Assembly: GCA_046705545.1 (NCBI GenBank)
Contig: JBJKQF010000317.1
Span: forward strand, 1 to 10,101
Source: JAMCXS01 sp046705545
GTDB lineage: Bacteria > Acidobacteriota > Terriglobia > UBA7540
Length of the DNA stretch: 10,101 nucleotides
Direction: 5' to 3'
Of this stretch, positions 1-7,284 are shown piece after piece. Position 1 is the stretch's first letter. Each line of letters begins with the position of its first letter. Under the pieces are notes generated by a model, which did no database searches, had not been told where the DNA came from, and saw only the letters and a program-made list of their open reading frames with translations. The translations under genes were made by a program, and so were the position numbers.

Positions 1-2319
1 TTAGGGGGCATCGGCGTCGTGGTCGTCGAAATCGGCGTCGTAGCCGCCGTACCCGTAGCCGTAGGACTGGTAGTAGCCGTGCTTATAGCCGCCCCGGCGC
101 ACGTTGACGTCGTTCAGCGCCACCCCCAGGATCCGCGCCCCCGCCCCGTAGAGCAGCCCGCGCGCCCGCCGCACCACTTCGTACGGCGTCTCATAAGCCC
201 TGGTCACCAGCACCACCGCGTCCGTCAGCGTCGCCAGAATCCGGCTGTCCGCCACGTTCATCAAGGGCGGCGAGTCCACCAGTACATACTCGAACTTACT
301 CTGCAGCCGCCGCAGCATCTGCCCCGTCAGCGGGGAGGAGAGCACCTCCGCCGGATTGGGCGGGATCGGCCCGCAGGGAATCACAAACAGGTTCGGCACC
401 TTCGGCACCGGCAGAATCGCTTCCGCCAGCTCCACCCTCCCCGTCAGGCACTGCACGAATCCCGGGCTGTTCCGTACCCCCGTCGTCCGATGGCAGGAGG
501 GCCGCCGCATGTCGCAGTCCACGATCACCACCTGGCTCCCCAGGCTGGCCAGCGTCGCCCCCAGGTTCACCGTCGTCGTCGTCTTCCCTTCGCCCGGCAG
601 CGCGCTCGTCACCAGCAGCAGCTTCGGCACCGGATTCGCCGAGAGCAGAATCGAGGTGCGCAGCGACCGGAACGCTTCCAGCGACGCCGTGTTCTTCTGA
701 ATCGCCAGCCCTCCCGCTCCGTTCCCGTCCGCATCGAGCGTCGCCAGCTTGCCGTTGCCTCCCTTCGCCGCCCCGTTCAGGTGGAACGACGGCAGAATCC
801 CCAGCGACGGCAGCCGCAGCAGCGATTCCACTTCCTCCGGCGTCTTCAGCGTGTTGTCCAGATACTCCTGCACGAACGCCAGCCCCACGCCTAATCCCAA
901 TCCCAGCATGAATCCCAGCGCCAGGTTCAGCTTCACCCGCGGCTTCGCCGGACCCTGCGGCACCTCCGACGGGTCCACCACCCGGATGTTGCTCGCCCTC
1001 AGCCCCGCCGCCACCTGCGCTTCCTTCATCCGCTGCAGCACCCCGTCGTAGAGCCCCTGGTTGGTTTGAACGTCCCGCTTCAGAATGTTGTACCGGATCG
1101 ATTTCTGCGACACCACGTTGACCAGCTGCTCCTGCTGCTTCAGCAGCTTGTTCAGATACTTTTCCCGCGCCTCGGCCGCCTGATATCCCTCCGCGATGTT
1201 CTTCGCCAGCGCCAGCTTCTGCCGGTTGAGCGTCGCCTGCACCGAATCGATCTGCTTCTTCAAGGCCTTCGCCTGCGGATAACCCGGCTTCACCGTGGAG
1301 GTCAGTTGCGAATACTTGCTCTGCAACTCCGACAGGTTCTCCTGCAACTGCTGGATCAGGCTGTTGGAAAGGAACCCCGGCAGGTCCTGCACCCTCCCCT
1401 GCTGTACCAGGCTGTAGAGCGCCTCATCCTTGGTCCGCTCCGCCTGCGCCTTCGTGTACTCCTGCTGCAACTGCTCCAGCCGCGCCCCCGCCATGTTCTG
1501 GTTTACGCCGTTGGCGGCGTTCTGCACAAATAGAATCGAGTTCTGCTCCGCGTAGGCCTGCAAGGCGTCTTCCGACTTCTGCAGCTTGGCCTTCAACTCC
1601 ACCAGCCGCCCCGAGAGCCATTCCGAAGCCTTCAGCGCTTCATCCCACTTCACCTGCAGGTTCTGGTCAATGTAATCGTTGGTCAGTTGGTTGGCGACCC
1701 GCGACGCCATCTCCGGGTTGTGCGAATAGAACGTCACCCGCACCAGGTTGCTCCGCTCTACCGGCGTCACCTCCGTCGCCGCCATGAAGTTCCCCACGCT
1801 GTTCCGGAAGGCTTCCGAGTTGGCGTCCGGAGGGCTGGGGTCCGACGGCGAGGGAATGTGCTTCGGCACGTTCGTCACCAGCCCGAAATACGCATGCCCC
1901 TCGTAGAACTCCGGGTCGTCGTAGAGGTGCAGGTCCCGCACCACCCGCTCCGCCAGCGACCGGCTGTTCAGTATCTTGTATTGCGTCTCCCGGTAGCTGT
2001 CGATGTCCCACGACGATCCCGCCTGCGCAATCTGCTGGAAGCTCAGAACCTGCGGCTCCTCCGGGTTGATCTCAATCAGCGCCCGCCCCGCATACAGCGG
2101 CCGCTCCTTGAACGTCGCCAGCGCCACCGTCGTGAAGACGATCAGCAGCGTGGTCAGCACGATCCACCGCCGCTTCAGAATGATCTGCCAGTAGTCGAGC
2201 AGACGAACCGCTTCCTCCGGCGAGACGTCCACCACCTCTTCTTCGCGCAGCGAGGCGTGCTGCCGCCCTAGGCCGCGCAGAGGCTGGAACGGCGTGATCC
2301 CCTTCTCGTCCTCGTCCAT
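1..2319 (-). CDS. BY-kinase / Wzc-type polysaccharide chain-length regulator
   Basis: Inner-membrane polysaccharide co-polymerase fused to a bacterial tyrosine kinase. The family controls chain length and export of capsule or exopolysaccharide by cycles of autophosphorylation. Numbered from the ATG (772 aa): Wzz-type N-terminal domain with a membrane helix near 49-70; long periplasmic coiled coil, about 235-435; proline-containing segment then a second helix at 462-483; cytoplasmic CpsD/CapB-like kinase. The kinase shows EAFRSLR (548-554, the EX2RX2R oligomerisation motif), Walker A PGEGKTTTT, Walker A' VVIVDCDMRRP (597-607) and Walker B YVLVDSPP (678-685). The tail carries seven tyrosines between 745 and 760, the usual autophosphorylation cluster. 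The stop is at bases 1-3, so the gene is complete. Start is uncertain: a TTG at 2334 has GGAG 7 bases upstream (2342-2345), while the ATG at 2319 has a weaker GAGAAG. Partner export genes would lie left of the window. Family assignment is firm; substrate is unknown. Confidence 0.95.
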   Translation of the reverse strand: MDEDEKGITPFQPLRGLGRQHASLREEEVVDVSPEEAVRLLDYWQIILKRRWIVLTTLLIVFTTVALATFKERPLYAGRALIEINPEEPQVLSFQQIAQAGSSWDIDSYRETQYKILNSRSLAERVVRDLHLYDDPEFYEGHAYFGLVTNVPKHIPSPSDPSPPDANSEAFRNSVGNFMAATEVTPVERSNLVRVTFYSHNPEMASRVANQLTNDYIDQNLQVKWDEALKASEWLSGRLVELKAKLQKSEDALQAYAEQNSILFVQNAANGVNQNMAGARLEQLQQEYTKAQAERTKDEALYSLVQQGRVQDLPGFLSNSLIQQLQENLSELQSKYSQLTSTVKPGYPQAKALKKQIDSVQATLNRQKLALAKNIAEGYQAAEAREKYLNKLLKQQEQLVNVVSQKSIRYNILKRDVQTNQGLYDGVLQRMKEAQVAAGLRASNIRVVDPSEVPQGPAKPRVKLNLALGFMLGLGLGVGLAFVQEYLDNTLKTPEEVESLLRLPSLGILPSFHLNGAAKGGNGKLATLDADGNGAGGLAIQKNTASLEAFRSLRTSILLSANPVPKLLLVTSALPGEGKTTTTVNLGATLASLGSQVVIVDCDMRRPSCHRTTGVRNSPGFVQCLTGRVELAEAILPVPKVPNLFVIPCGPIPPNPAEVLSSPLTGQMLRRLQSKFEYVLVDSPPLMNVADSRILATLTDAVVLVTRAYETPYEVVRRARGLLYGAGARILGVALNDVNVRRGGYKHGYYQSYGYGYGGYDADFDDHDADAP

Positions 2320-2491
2320 GCCGTTGCTTCTCAACGCCTCACTCCGCTTGGCCGCTCTGGTTTCATTCGGGATTTTTGCCGGGCTGGAATCGATGGCTCC
2401 TGCGGGAAATCATGGTGGGGGAAGACCTTCAGCGCCCCGGCCTCCCTCCGCCCTCCTCGGAAAAGTCTTAAAAACCTCTAATCCTCACCTG

Positions 2492-2521
2492 AGCCTAACA
2501 GAGCGTTTCAATCCTTGTCAA
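2492..2521 (-). promoter_or_regulatory. weak candidate sigma70 promoter for the BY-kinase gene
   Basis: On the minus strand a perfect TTGACA (2516-2521) is followed after 18 bases by TAGGCT (2492-2497), which matches the -10 consensus at only three of six positions. It lies about 170 bases upstream of the kinase start in the divergent intergenic region. The -35 is good and the -10 poor, so this is only a suggestion. Confidence 0.2.
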
Positions 2522-2572
2522 TCGCCGCCCTCCCTCCGTACCCGCTTGAATTTACGCCCCTTCCTTCCGATT

Positions 2573-2677
2573 CCACCCCTCCCCCCTCCCCCATTCATCA
2601 GGCCCCGCAGGATGCCTCTTCCTGCCGCAAACTCAAGACCCCTCTCAGCGCCCAGCCCCGCCCCCGCCCCGCCGCCC
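2573..2677 (-). other. C-rich tract with G-quadruplex motif on the minus strand
   Basis: The plus strand here is strongly C-rich. At 2576-2592 it reads C4-T-C6-T-C5. At 2651-2670 it reads CCC-AG-CCCC-G-CCCCC-G-CCCC, with further C runs to 2677. On the minus strand the second block gives four runs of at least three G with loops of 1, 1 and 2 bases, which meets the standard G-quadruplex rule. It sits about 75-95 bases upstream of the iolB start, in the divergent intergenic region. The rest of 2320-2572 shows no gene that I can support. Confidence 0.45.
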
Positions 2678-2691
2678 TTGATCTAACTCCG

Positions 2692-2716
2692 CTTGCGCGC
2701 GAAAATAACGCGCAAG
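2692..2716. repeat. perfect 8-bp inverted repeat upstream of iolB
   Basis: CTTGCGCG (2692-2699) and CGCGCAAG (2709-2716) are exact reverse complements, separated by nine AT-rich bases. The dyad ends 17 bases before the iolB Shine-Dalgarno. It could be an operator for a repressor of iolB or a leader stem. No T-run follows it, so it is not a terminator. Confidence 0.5.
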
Positions 2717-2745
2717 ATCGCTTCAGAAAATTAGGGAGGAGTTCG

Positions 2746-3561
2746 GTGGATCGTCACATCAAGGCCAAGGCAAATGGAACCTATCTGGAGATCGTCCCCA
2801 CCGGAAGCTTGCGCCTCTTGGACTTCGCGCGACTGCAACTCAAGAAAGGCGAGAAGCACGCCGGAGAGACAGGTGAGCGGGAGTATGTGTTTGATATTTT
2901 TTCCGGCGCCGCCTCGGTTTTTGTGGAAAGCCTGTTGGGACGCAAGCAGGTCTTTCCGCATGCGGGTGCGCGGCCGGACGTCTTTTCCGGACCGCCGGTG
3001 ATGATCTATCTTCCCCGCCATTCGAGTTTTGAAATGACAGTGCTTTCCGAATCGCTTGACGCCGGCGTATTCTCCGCCCCTGCCGCCACCCTTACGCATC
3101 CGCGCCTCATGGAGGGAAAGGATATTATAGGTAGAGAAGTGGGTTTAGGTAACTGGCAGCGCACAGTCTACACTGCGCTCGGCGAGGACATTCCTGCTGA
3201 GCGCCTGTTGGCCGGGGAGACGCTGAACCCTCCCGGTAACTGGTCGAGCTATCCTCCGCATAAGCATGACCGCCACAATCCTCCTCACGAAGCTGCTCTG
3301 GAAGAGATTTATTTCTTCCGAGTCAAACCCTCGCAGGGCTACGGGCTGATTTGGACTTACACCGAACCAGGTGACCCTGAGGGTTTTTCTAACGTCTTCG
3401 TTGTCGAGGACGGTGACACGGTGCTTCTGCCGAAAGGCTATCATCCCGTAGTCGCCGCGCCCGGCTATCAACTGCACTACACCTGGGTGCTGGCGGGAGA
3501 AGAACGCCGCTTCGGCGCATGGAAGGATGATCCTCGCCACGCCTGGGTCAAGAAGCGCTGA
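2746..3561 (+). CDS. iolB: 5-deoxy-glucuronate isomerase (IolB)
   Basis: Cytoplasmic cupin isomerase of myo-inositol catabolism. It converts 5-deoxy-D-glucuronate to 2-deoxy-5-keto-D-gluconate. The protein shows the family hallmarks: GETLNPPGNWSSYPPHKHD (about 157-175), EEIYFF (186-191) and PKGYHPV (229-235). The histidines of HKHD, a glutamate of EEIYFF and the histidine of GYHP are the likely metal ligands of the KduI/IolB fold. The frame is open back to 2515, but the upstream translation is low-complexity and proline-rich. The GTG at 2746 has a strong GGGAGGAG (2734-2741) at good spacing and gives 271 aa, the usual IolB length. No other iol gene lies nearby, so the gene is an orphan here and its partners must be elsewhere or absent. 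A dyad (2692-2716) and a G-rich minus-strand motif sit just upstream and could affect expression. Confidence 0.93.
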   Translation: MDRHIKAKANGTYLEIVPTGSLRLLDFARLQLKKGEKHAGETGEREYVFDIFSGAASVFVESLLGRKQVFPHAGARPDVFSGPPVMIYLPRHSSFEMTVLSESLDAGVFSAPAATLTHPRLMEGKDIIGREVGLGNWQRTVYTALGEDIPAERLLAGETLNPPGNWSSYPPHKHDRHNPPHEAALEEIYFFRVKPSQGYGLIWTYTEPGDPEGFSNVFVVEDGDTVLLPKGYHPVVAAPGYQLHYTWVLAGEERRFGAWKDDPRHAWVKKR

Positions 3562-3588
3562 TGGCTCGAACGCCGGGCACAAGTCCCG

Positions 3589-3762
3589 ATGCCGAAGCCA
3601 GCGAAATTTGATTTCAAATCCAGCGCTCCCGTCGCTGCTCCTGCCTCCGGACAGGTCCAATACCTGGGCTATCGGCCAGCATTTCCGACCCAAACCTACA
3701 GGCGTGACACCAATGTCGCCACGCTCCTCCGGGTTGTCATAGGTCCCCACCGCACCGGCTGA
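3589..3762 (+). CDS. possible small protein, 57 aa, unknown
   Basis: An ATG at 3589 opens 57 codons ending in TGA at 3760-3762. The frame is the one iolB uses, ten codons past its stop. The translation (beginning MPKPAKFDFKSS, with an inner segment GQVQYLGYRP and ending RVVIGPHRTG) has ordinary codon use and balanced composition. I recognise no domain and no clear Shine-Dalgarno precedes the ATG. It may be a real small protein, a gene remnant or chance. Just before it, an ATG overlaps the iolB stop (TGATG) but closes after 16 codons. Confidence 0.25.
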   Translation: MPKPAKFDFKSSAPVAAPASGQVQYLGYRPAFPTQTYRRDTNVATLLRVVIGPHRTG

Positions 3763-4006
3763 AAAAATTTACCTATACCACGTATTTTTTTCATAGCCAT
3801 TCCCTGACCATACACTTACTTTTCAACAACTTAGCTTGGGAATTAAACGTGCTTACAATTGACTGAACAGTAAATAGAAATCCCGTCGTGATCTAGAAAA
3901 TATCGATTGCTTTTTGCTTTGGCTAGGCATTTAAGCCTTAGCGGACCCCGGGCGGCTTCAGGATAGCGGAAGTCGATGACAATTCCGCCGATGGAGGTAG
4001 CGTTCG
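3763..4006 (+). promoter_or_regulatory. AT-rich leader and promoter region with two stem-loops
   Basis: Base composition changes sharply from GC-rich to AT-rich between about 3763 and 3935, as expected for a promoter region of the membrane protein gene at 4007. TACAAT (3854-3859) is a good -10-like hexamer, but I find no convincing -35 at the right distance. Two dyads follow. GCTAGGC (3922-3928) pairs with GCCTTAGC (3935-3942) with one bulge around ATTTAA. GCGGAA (3966-3971) pairs with TTCCGC (3983-3988). The second ends five bases before the GGAGG ribosome binding site (3993-3997), so it could influence translation. Confidence 0.35.
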
Positions 4007-4495
4007 ATGAGCAGCAGCTATTCAGTGATTAATGATCTTTACGGCGTCGAGTCAAGGCGGCAGGAGCGCGAGCCCCGCAGTCATTGGGGACTGATTATGG
4101 TACTTGCCGTGGCCGCGCTGTTTCTTTATGAGTCGGTCCACCCGGTCATGCGCCTTCGCAGCAACCCGCCTTCTGAGTTCGTCAATGTCACAGCAAATCG
4201 CAAGGCGCCGGTTCAGGTGGAGCAGGAGGTCGTCGCCCGCTCCTACTGGAACATTGCGAGCGAGTTCGCATCCGGGAAGTACGCTTATGGCGATGCTCTG
4301 CCCGTCAATCCTCCGGCGGATTTTGCCCTTTCGAGCGACCAAGACTATGCCACCCGTGCTCTTTACTGGCACCGCTTCCGCGAGATGTGGAACGAGCAAG
4401 CGGCATGGGTTACGGCCTACCAGTTCAACACGGACTGGATGGATGACGGGTTAGACTCTCTTCGGGGTTTTGTAAGGGACCGCCTCAGCCTTTAG
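4007..4495 (+). CDS. hypothetical single-pass membrane protein
   Basis: A 162-aa protein I cannot assign to a named family. A short, charged cytoplasmic N-terminus (about 1-26, rich in Arg and Glu) precedes one hydrophobic helix, about 28-43. A soluble domain of roughly 115 residues follows, probably extracytoplasmic given the charge pattern. That domain is rich in aromatic residues: YWNIASEF, YAYGDALPVNPPADF, YWHRFREMWN and FNTDWMDDG. It contains no cysteine and no obvious catalytic motif. The start is supported by GGAGG (3993-3997) nine bases upstream. The gene has its own AT-rich upstream region and converges on the zinc-ribbon gene, with a strong hairpin between them. It is probably transcribed alone. 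That it is a gene is well supported; its function is unknown. Confidence 0.75.
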   Translation: MSSSYSVINDLYGVESRRQEREPRSHWGLIMVLAVAALFLYESVHPVMRLRSNPPSEFVNVTANRKAPVQVEQEVVARSYWNIASEFASGKYAYGDALPVNPPADFALSSDQDYATRALYWHRFREMWNEQAAWVTAYQFNTDWMDDGLDSLRGFVRDRLSL

Positions 4496-4576
4496 CCCAC
4501 GGTCGTTGTTCCTGCCTGGGAATCAGCGTGTGCCGAAGCCGCGCGCGTATCGCATCCGTTCCTTCCCGCTAATTTA

Positions 4577-4602
4577 ATGCGGCGTGCAACAGCACGCCGC
4601 AT
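4577..4602. terminator. perfect 11-bp hairpin between convergent genes
   Basis: ATGCGGCGTGC (4577-4587) and GCACGCCGCAT (4592-4602) are exact reverse complements around a four-base loop (AACA). The hairpin lies 81 bases after the plus-strand gene and 124 bases after the minus-strand gene, a typical place for a bidirectional terminator. No real T-run follows on the plus strand; on the minus strand only TAAATT follows. It is therefore not a textbook intrinsic terminator and could also be a dispersed palindromic repeat. The rest of 4496-4726 shows nothing I can support. Confidence 0.55.
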
Positions 4603-4726
4603 CCCTTGCCATTCTGAAGCCGCTTCACAGCCGAATAAGCTACTTTTGCCAAGTACTCTGCCCGGCTCCCGCGTAACGCCCTCGTTAACTCCTCTCGCGA
4701 TCATCTTGCACCGCACCTTTCGGAGG

Positions 4727-5242
4727 TTATGAGGATGTGCTGGCCAATCGCCGGTATTCGCGCTCCGATTCACTGGGCAGCAGCACCCAAAGTGTATAGA
4801 TTCCCAACGCAGTTCCCAGCGGAAAATGAATGAGCGAGATGGCGCCCAAAACCAGCGCTAGAACCCGCGCCCACGGATAGCATTTCAATAGCCCCCATCC
4901 CGCCAGAATTCCTGCCACGGAGCCGGCCAGTAGAAAGAGGGTAATAACGCCGGCAAACGGCATCAGAAGAGATCTCACCCCAAACGGCATAAAATGCATC
5001 GCGAAGCCGCTTCCGAAAAGAAGGCCGAAGGCCGGCAGCAAACGGAAGGCGGAAATCACCAGCCATAGGATGGCGACGATCTTGAGGTGCTTTTCCAATC
5101 TCGTCTCAGCGAATGGCAAAGGTGAGGTGCGTGGCGGCGTTTGCGATGTGGGCGGATGTAACTCCGCCGCGAGCCGCCTCCCACAGCGGCTGCAAAAATT
5201 CTGTCCCGGGAGAACGTTGGCCCCACAATTTTCGCAAAACAT
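4727..5242 (-). CDS. zinc-ribbon multi-pass membrane protein
   Basis: A 171-aa protein with an N-terminal zinc ribbon, Cys3-x2-Cys6 and Cys17-x2-Cys20 (CENCG and CSRCG), then a proline-rich linker (about 29-45). Hydrophobic segments follow near 52-78, 94-119 and 124-155, the last probably two helices. The YPWAR...LGIYTLWVLL part matches what I remember of a widespread uncharacterised family of zinc-ribbon membrane proteins. The biochemical role is unknown. The start is supported by a GAGGAAG Shine-Dalgarno about six bases upstream and by a perfect TATAAT on the same strand at 5264-5269. The gene is divergent from the MutS-like gene, so the two may share a control region. Confidence 0.85.
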   Translation of the reverse strand: MFCENCGANVLPGQNFCSRCGRRLAAELHPPTSQTPPRTSPLPFAETRLEKHLKIVAILWLVISAFRLLPAFGLLFGSGFAMHFMPFGVRSLLMPFAGVITLFLLAGSVAGILAGWGLLKCYPWARVLALVLGAISLIHFPLGTALGIYTLWVLLPSESEREYRRLASTSS

Positions 5243-5263
5243 TTTGGTCTTCCTCGTCTCTAT

Positions 5264-5269
5264 ATTATA
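5264..5269 (-). promoter_or_regulatory. -10 box TATAAT for the zinc-ribbon gene
   Basis: The minus strand carries a perfect TATAAT, 21 bases upstream of the zinc-ribbon ATG, inside a run of A and T (5261-5273) that stands out from the GC-rich surroundings. I find no good -35 at 16-18 bases. On the plus strand the same block offers TATAAA (5268-5273) with a weak TTGGTC 18 bases before it (5244-5249), which could serve the divergent MutS-like gene. Confidence 0.4.
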
Positions 5270-5431
5270 TAAAGACTACGCGCACAGATGGAGATTGATT
5301 CCCGGTTCTCCATCGTCGCTTGGGGTTGGGGGACTTTCAGATTCCCCAATCGCCGCTGCAGCACAGTTGCAAGCCGCCGGAGCACGCGTCGCGCACGACG
5401 CAGTCCGCGCTTGCCGGAAGATTTGGGGAGC

Positions 5432-7282
5432 ATGCCTTCACCCATCCCGCAAGACAACCCGAAGCGAGAGTACACCTCACGCCTGGAAGCGCTGGGGAAG
5501 TCGCGGTCGGGGCTCGACGCCCGGCACAAGAGACTCGGCCGCATCAATCTAGCGCTGGCCGCGGCAGCCCTGGGCGTTGTCGTGTGGGCGCTTGCTTCTC
5601 CTTCGGTTTCCATTCTGTGGACCCTGGTTCCGGGCGCTTGCTTCGTTTTTTCTGAAACCGTTCACGGCCGTGTGCTGCGGCGCCTGCGGCGCTGCAAGCG
5701 CGTCATCGCCTTCTATGAGCGTGGCCTAGCCCGCCTGGAGGACCGCTGGATGGGAACCGGCGAAACAGGCGAGCGCTTTCTTGACCCTGTGCATCCTTAC
5801 GCGCGCGACCTCGACCTGTTTGGCAAGGGATCGTTATTTGAGCTCCTTTCCACGGCGCGCACGCGGGCGGGCGAGGAAGTTCTGGCCCGCTGGCTGCTGG
5901 AGCCCGCCGCGGTGGCGGAAATCAAGAGCCGTCATGCCGCCATCGCCGACCTCCGAGCGCGCCTCGGTCTGCGTGAAGATTTGGCTGTGATGGGAGAAGA
6001 TGTCAACTCGGCGGTTCATCCTGAAGCCTTAGCCTCCTGGGCGGAAGCGGCGCCGATTCTGAAACCGGGCTTGGCGCAGACGGCGGCCCTGGTGTTGGCG
6101 GGTGTGTGGGTGTTCAGCTTGGTGGGTTTAGTGGCTTGGGGCTGGTGGAACCTCTTCTTTGCATCGAGTGTAGTCAATTTGTTTTTCAGTACGCGATTCC
6201 GCAAGCGCGTGCAGCAAGTCGCTCCCGACCCTGGTTTTCGCGCGGCCCCGGATGCGACCGGGCCGGCAACGCCGTCTACGGAAGTGATTGCGCCGGACCT
6301 GGCTGTGCTGTCGGTGGTGCTCGGACGGCTGGAACGCGAAGAGTTCTCCGCGCCCAAGCTCGTGGATTTGCAGTCAGCCTTGAGAGTGAATGGAGTTATG
6401 CCCTCGCGTGCGATCGCGCGGCTGGGCCGCCTGGTGGAATATCTTGAATCGCGGCGAAACCAGTTGGTGGCACTTCTCAACCTGTTTGTATTCTGGACCC
6501 TCATCGTAGCTTTTGCCATTGAGGCATGGCGCCGGAAGTTCGGGCCGTCCATCCGCGGCTGGCTCGCCGCCGTGGGGGAGATGGAAGCTCTCTCCGCGCT
6601 TGCGAGCTACGCGTACGAGCACCCGGCGGATATCTTTCCGGAGTTCACCTCCTCGGAGAAAGGGCTGTTCCAGGCCGAGGGACTGGCCCACCCCCTCGTT
6701 CCTGAAAGCAAGGCCGTGCGAAACGATCTGACGCTGGGCGGCGAGCTGCGGCTGATGATTATCAGCGGTCCCAACATGGCGGGCAAAAGCACCCTGGTGC
6801 GCGCGGTAGGTATCAATGCGGTGCTGGCGCAGTGTGGCGCTCCGGTGCGCACCACCCGGCTGCGCATGTCACCGCTGGCCGTCGCCGCGTCGATCTGCGT
6901 CCTCGATTCGTTGCAAGGCGGCGTCTCGCGCTTCTATGCCGAAATCACTCGACTGAAGCTGATCACCGAACTGACCAAGGGCAAACCTCCCGTGCTGTTT
7001 CTGCTCGATGAGTTGCTAAGCGGCACCAATTCCCATGACCGCCGCATCGGCGCGGAAGGCTTGGCGCGGAGTCTGGTGGAGCAGGGCGCCATCGGCATGA
7101 TCACCACGCACGATCTGGCGCTGGCCAAGATGGCGGAGCAGCTGGGCGCGCGGGCCGCCAACTTCCACTTTGAAGACCATCTCGAGGATGGCAAGCTTCG
7201 CTTTAATTACAAGCTCACTCCCGGCGTCGTCCAAACTTCGAACGCACTCAAGCTGATGCGTTCCGTCGGGCTTGAAATCTAA
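5432..7282 (+). CDS. membrane-anchored MutS-like ATPase
   Basis: A 616-aa protein from the MutS ATPase superfamily, but not the canonical mismatch-repair MutS. The N-terminal mismatch-recognition and connector domains are missing. Instead there are hydrophobic helix pairs at about 34-78 and 216-253 and a further segment at 347-364. Core helical regions (HPYARDLDLFGKGSLFELL, 121-139) lead to a C-terminal MutS ATPase: Walker A GPNMAGKST (446-454), the SRFYAEITRLK region (499-509), Walker B LFLLDE (522-527) followed by LLSGTNS, and the H-loop TTHD (558-561). The cellular role of this family is not established. The frame opens at 5288, but the extra 48 residues are arginine-rich and unlike the family. 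The ATG at 5432 starts just before the conserved EYTSRLEAL segment. Its GGGGAG (5425-5430) is unusually close to the start. The gene is divergent from the zinc-ribbon membrane protein. Confidence 0.88.
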   Translation: MPSPIPQDNPKREYTSRLEALGKSRSGLDARHKRLGRINLALAAAALGVVVWALASPSVSILWTLVPGACFVFSETVHGRVLRRLRRCKRVIAFYERGLARLEDRWMGTGETGERFLDPVHPYARDLDLFGKGSLFELLSTARTRAGEEVLARWLLEPAAVAEIKSRHAAIADLRARLGLREDLAVMGEDVNSAVHPEALASWAEAAPILKPGLAQTAALVLAGVWVFSLVGLVAWGWWNLFFASSVVNLFFSTRFRKRVQQVAPDPGFRAAPDATGPATPSTEVIAPDLAVLSVVLGRLEREEFSAPKLVDLQSALRVNGVMPSRAIARLGRLVEYLESRRNQLVALLNLFVFWTLIVAFAIEAWRRKFGPSIRGWLAAVGEMEALSALASYAYEHPADIFPEFTSSEKGLFQAEGLAHPLVPESKAVRNDLTLGGELRLMIISGPNMAGKSTLVRAVGINAVLAQCGAPVRTTRLRMSPLAVAASICVLDSLQGGVSRFYAEITRLKLITELTKGKPPVLFLLDELLSGTNSHDRRIGAEGLARSLVEQGAIGMITTHDLALAKMAEQLGARAANFHFEDHLEDGKLRFNYKLTPGVVQTSNALKLMRSVGLEI

Positions 7283-7284
7283 GC

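Noticed and set aside
1687..2271. Plus-strand open frame of 194 codons inside the BY-kinase region.
   Set aside because: Its translation is arginine-, histidine- and proline-rich low-complexity sequence, typical of the antisense frame of a GC-rich gene.
2515..2745. N-terminal extension of iolB from an earlier ATG.
   Set aside because: It adds 77 proline-rich residues absent from the family; the GTG at 2746 has a strong ribosome binding site and gives the normal length.
3145..3750. Minus-strand open frame of 201 codons opposite the iolB end.
   Set aside because: It overlaps the well-supported iolB antisense and its translation matches no family I know; the open frame follows from GC-rich codon bias.
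3859..3876. TTGACT with TAAATA as a promoter.
   Set aside because: The spacing is only six bases, and no -10-like hexamer lies 16-18 bases from TTGACT.
5288..5431. N-terminal extension of the MutS-like protein from an earlier ATG.
   Set aside because: The 48 extra residues are arginine-rich with no family similarity, no Shine-Dalgarno precedes that ATG, and the conserved N-terminus begins after the ATG at 5432.
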